Source of the DNA: Lamprocystis purpurea DSM 4197
Lineage (GTDB): Bacteria; Pseudomonadota; Gammaproteobacteria; Chromatiales; Chromatiaceae
DNA: 64,000 nt
NCBI RefSeq assembly: GCF_000379525.1
Contig: NZ_KB902553.1
Coordinates: 66,367-130,366 of the forward strand
Reading direction: 5' to 3'
In this document: piece by piece, positions 63,001 to 64,000 of the stretch
How the letters are laid out: each line of letters opens with the position of its first letter
How positions within the stretch are numbered: position 1 is the first letter of the stretch
The notes under the pieces: model-generated
What the model was told of the DNA's origin: nothing
The model's input: only the letters and a program-made list of their open reading frames with translations
Databases searched by the model: none
Program-made: the position numbers and the translations under genes

Positions 63001-64000
63001 CGCGGGGTCGTCTGCTCCCCGGCCTCGATCCGGCTGTCGGCGACCAGGTCCAGCCGGTCGCGGCGGACCTCCACGCCGGGAGCCTCCTGCTCGGTGAGGC
63101 GCGTGATCAGCCGCGGTGTGCCGTCCACCTGGACCTGCCCCAGGGTCAGGGGAGCCGTCGCGGTCAGCCGCCAACTGCGGGTGAGGGTGCCCGCGATGCG
63201 GTCGCTCAGGCTGTAGCCGTCGCCGTTCAGGTCCAGCCACAGATCACGCTCCAGGCGCAGCCGATCCGGGCCGGGGTCCGGATTGCCGCGGCGCCGCTCC
63301 TCCAGCGTCAGTGTCTGCCCGGCGGCCAGACGATAGGCCGGCAAATCCAGCCAATCCGCCGGGACGCCGGACTGGCGCGGGTCCACCGCCGGCGGCCCGC
63401 CCGCCGTCACCTGTCGCAGGTCGGGCCGGGCGGCGAAGGACCAGATCTCGAACTCCGGCCAGGGGATCCCGGTGTCCGGTCCGGCGGCGGGGCGGGCCAG
63501 AGACTGAATGGATCCCGGGATCTGAGACTCGAACTCCAGCACCCAGTGCCCCGGCCGCACCTGGACCCGCAGCGTTTCGCCATCGACCCGGGCGGGCAGG
63601 GGGCTCTGCACGCGCAGCGGGATCGCCCCCGGCAGCAGCACCGGGCCGATGCCGACCTGGCGGGCGCCGCCCGCGACATCCAGTTCCAGGCGGGTGGTCA
63701 CCCGTAACGGCAGGTCATCGTCGATCCGTCGATACACTGTGAGCCCCAGCTGGTCACCCTCTTCGCCCGCGGTCGGGGTCGGATCGGCCAGCCAGAGCCG
63801 ACCGTCGCGATCCACGCGGGGGAAGGCCACCGGTTGTCCGTCGCGGGCCAGGGTCAGCAGTCCGACCATCGCCGGCAGCGTCAGCCCGTCCGGCGGACTG
63901 GTCCAGACGAACCGGCCGCTCAGGTCATGAGCCCCCGCCGCCAGCCAGGTCGTGGGTGCCCCATCGCGCACCAGCACCGGCACCGCTTGATCGCCGTCAC
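60054..64000 (-). CDS. Large multi-pass membrane protein of unknown function (5' end outside window)
   Basis: At least 1314 residues, open to the right edge, so the start is not seen; a GTG at 63983 is internal. The N-terminal part is beta-rich (DLSGRFVWTSPPDGLTLPAM) and extracytoplasmic-looking. Membrane clusters follow near 370-480 (LLDLFLVLILSLGVGRLWGA), about 620-690, and the C-terminus (GLMLGWALWLALRLL), separated by long beta-rich domains such as RQLHSTLTGWTLEGLDPTGR. A Pro/Ala-rich region holds PPPDRPDPDALVQSGMGIPD. I do not recognise the family. Possible roles in envelope transport or sensing cannot be told from sequence alone. Confidence 0.75.
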   Translation of the reverse strand, partial: DGDQAVPVLVRDGAPTTWLAAGAHDLSGRFVWTSPPDGLTLPAMVGLLTLARDGQPVAFPRVDRDGRLWLADPTPTAGEEGDQLGLTVYRRIDDDLPLRVTTRLELDVAGGARQVGIGPVLLPGAIPLRVQSPLPARVDGETLRVQVRPGHWVLEFESQIPGSIQSLARPAAGPDTGIPWPEFEIWSFAARPDLRQVTAGGPPAVDPRQSGVPADWLDLPAYRLAAGQTLTLEERRRGNPDPGPDRLRLERDLWLDLNGDGYSLSDRIAGTLTRSWRLTATAPLTLGQVQVDGTPRLITRLTEQEAPGVEVRRDRLDLVADSRIEAGEQTTPRSLPASGWGLDFNSIHTRLFLPPGWDLLATSGTDNLPNSWIGRWTLLDLFLVLILSLGVGRLWGAAWGVLALTALALTWQVADAPRLVWIAVLIGAALLHLLPGGPPGTATARLRGPVNWYFRLSLLALVLIGLPFIAGQVRTGLYPHLERPAVGLGAGQDADSSPSGGLVGAFEQRIELPFQAESALDAAPAPAPAADESVMRNDADDGIMSRMKSVTTAAKRAPAAPPPDRPDPDALVQSGMGIPDWQWNRFDLVWNGPVEPAETVDLWVLRPGWHLVWSLLGALLTVLLGLRMAGLIGRLPAAGTPDDPTSPPPRPFSRAGAETNQAGPAALLLAAVLGAAALTGPGAAPAGAAELPDEALLTELRARLLAPPDCLPHCVDLADLSLAADPEQLHLTLILDAAVPTAAPVPGGPGGWLPQSVELDGAPLDGLRRGADDQLLVAVPAGRHRLDLSGPLPDTAQFEIPLPLPPRQLHSTLTGWTLEGLDPTGRPGALLRLVRVAPTGDPDQRPLDQGALPPLLRVERTLRIALDWRVETLVQRLSPAGSPVSLPVALLPGESVQTAGVPVQDGQILVNLASGETTAGWTSTLEPGAAALRLQAGVDPRLSESWTLDLSPRWHLQWSGPAPINQVSPAERWLPTWRPLPGEVLTLTLSRPEAVPGRTLTLDRVNLLVTLGRRASEHELVLRLRGTQGGTFPLTLPDGAEPTRLTSNGLDLPLPRVGAPLEIPLSPGRQSVAVHWRVPEGTGPRIAPVLPELGQPAVNLNLAMRVPPERWVLWTSGPRIGPVVVFWGVLVVLTGFAFALGRTRLTPLKTHDWLLLGIGLSLAEIWVLVLVVGWLFALGLRRRDGGTVRRWRYNLTQAALAVLTLAALIGLVGAVSQGLLGRPAMQIMGNGSTGTLLNWYQDRTSGALPEISVVSVPMWVYRGLMLGWALWLALRLLRWLRWGWDSCSRPVLWRAAEPKTGPGGAMGQEHPEQR

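Overview
The window looks like a GC-rich gammaproteobacterial chromosome, plausibly a purple sulfur bacterium (Chromatiaceae-like). That placement is an inference from the conserved order cinA(pncC)-recA-recX-alaS-lysC-csrA-tRNA-Ser, a PEP-CTERM protein, type IV pilus tip genes and the unusual load of short palindromic repeats. No rRNA, CRISPR array or recognisable transposase gene was seen.

Layout. 1-2996: folE2 and a PEP-CTERM protein among palindromic repeats. 2997-10129: a minor-pilin operon on the minus strand, pilV-pilW-pilX-pilY1, with pilY1 split by a frameshift at a run of seven G. 10770-17887: tRNA-Ser(GCU), csrA, lysC, alaS, recX, recA and pncC, all on the minus strand. 18323-23968: a cupin, purT, a lipoprotein, a polysaccharide flippase and a polysaccharide pyruvyl transferase-like protein. 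23979-26561: an AT-richer minus-strand operon of an ImmA/IrrE protease, a tiny C39-like protein, BrnT toxin, antitoxin and methyltransferase, with several overlapping stop/start codons. 26801-38971: a tightly coupled chemosensory operon (cheW, mcp, cheW, cheA with two Hpt domains and a receiver, cheB, cheR, and a large REC-REC-kinase-REC-REC-Hpt hybrid). A divergent FimX-like protein with degenerate GGDEF and EAL domains follows at 39564.

41776-58206 is a defence island. The core reads DUF499 ATPase (45890), DUF3780 protein (49200), HicAB (minus strand), DUF1156 DNA methyltransferase (51590), GxxExxY nuclease-fold protein (54845) and a PLD-helicase (55468), preceded by a Phd/PIN toxin-antitoxin pair. 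It fits a methylation-linked anti-phage module. Upstream lie wrecks of a second copy: a DUF1156 tail, an intact GxxExxY, a DUF499 remnant and an orphan HicB. The methyltransferase has an AT-rich central block ending at its catalytic DPPY motif, consistent with exchange of the specificity region. Large CACAAAG-type hairpins separate the genes from the methyltransferase onward like punctuation.

The most novel signal is a family of 124-135 bp non-coding elements. They share 22-bp ends of the type GGCCTTGATCnTnATCCCGGCC, carry one of two unrelated palindromic cores, and are flanked by 8-bp target duplications (four perfect, one 7/8, one absent). One sits inside the DUF499 remnant and can be compared with the empty site in the intact DUF499 gene. 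A second family of 250-bp elements has ends CTAGCAGCCTGTCGGACTT. The right edge (60054-64000) is a large multi-membrane-segment protein of unknown function that runs off the window.
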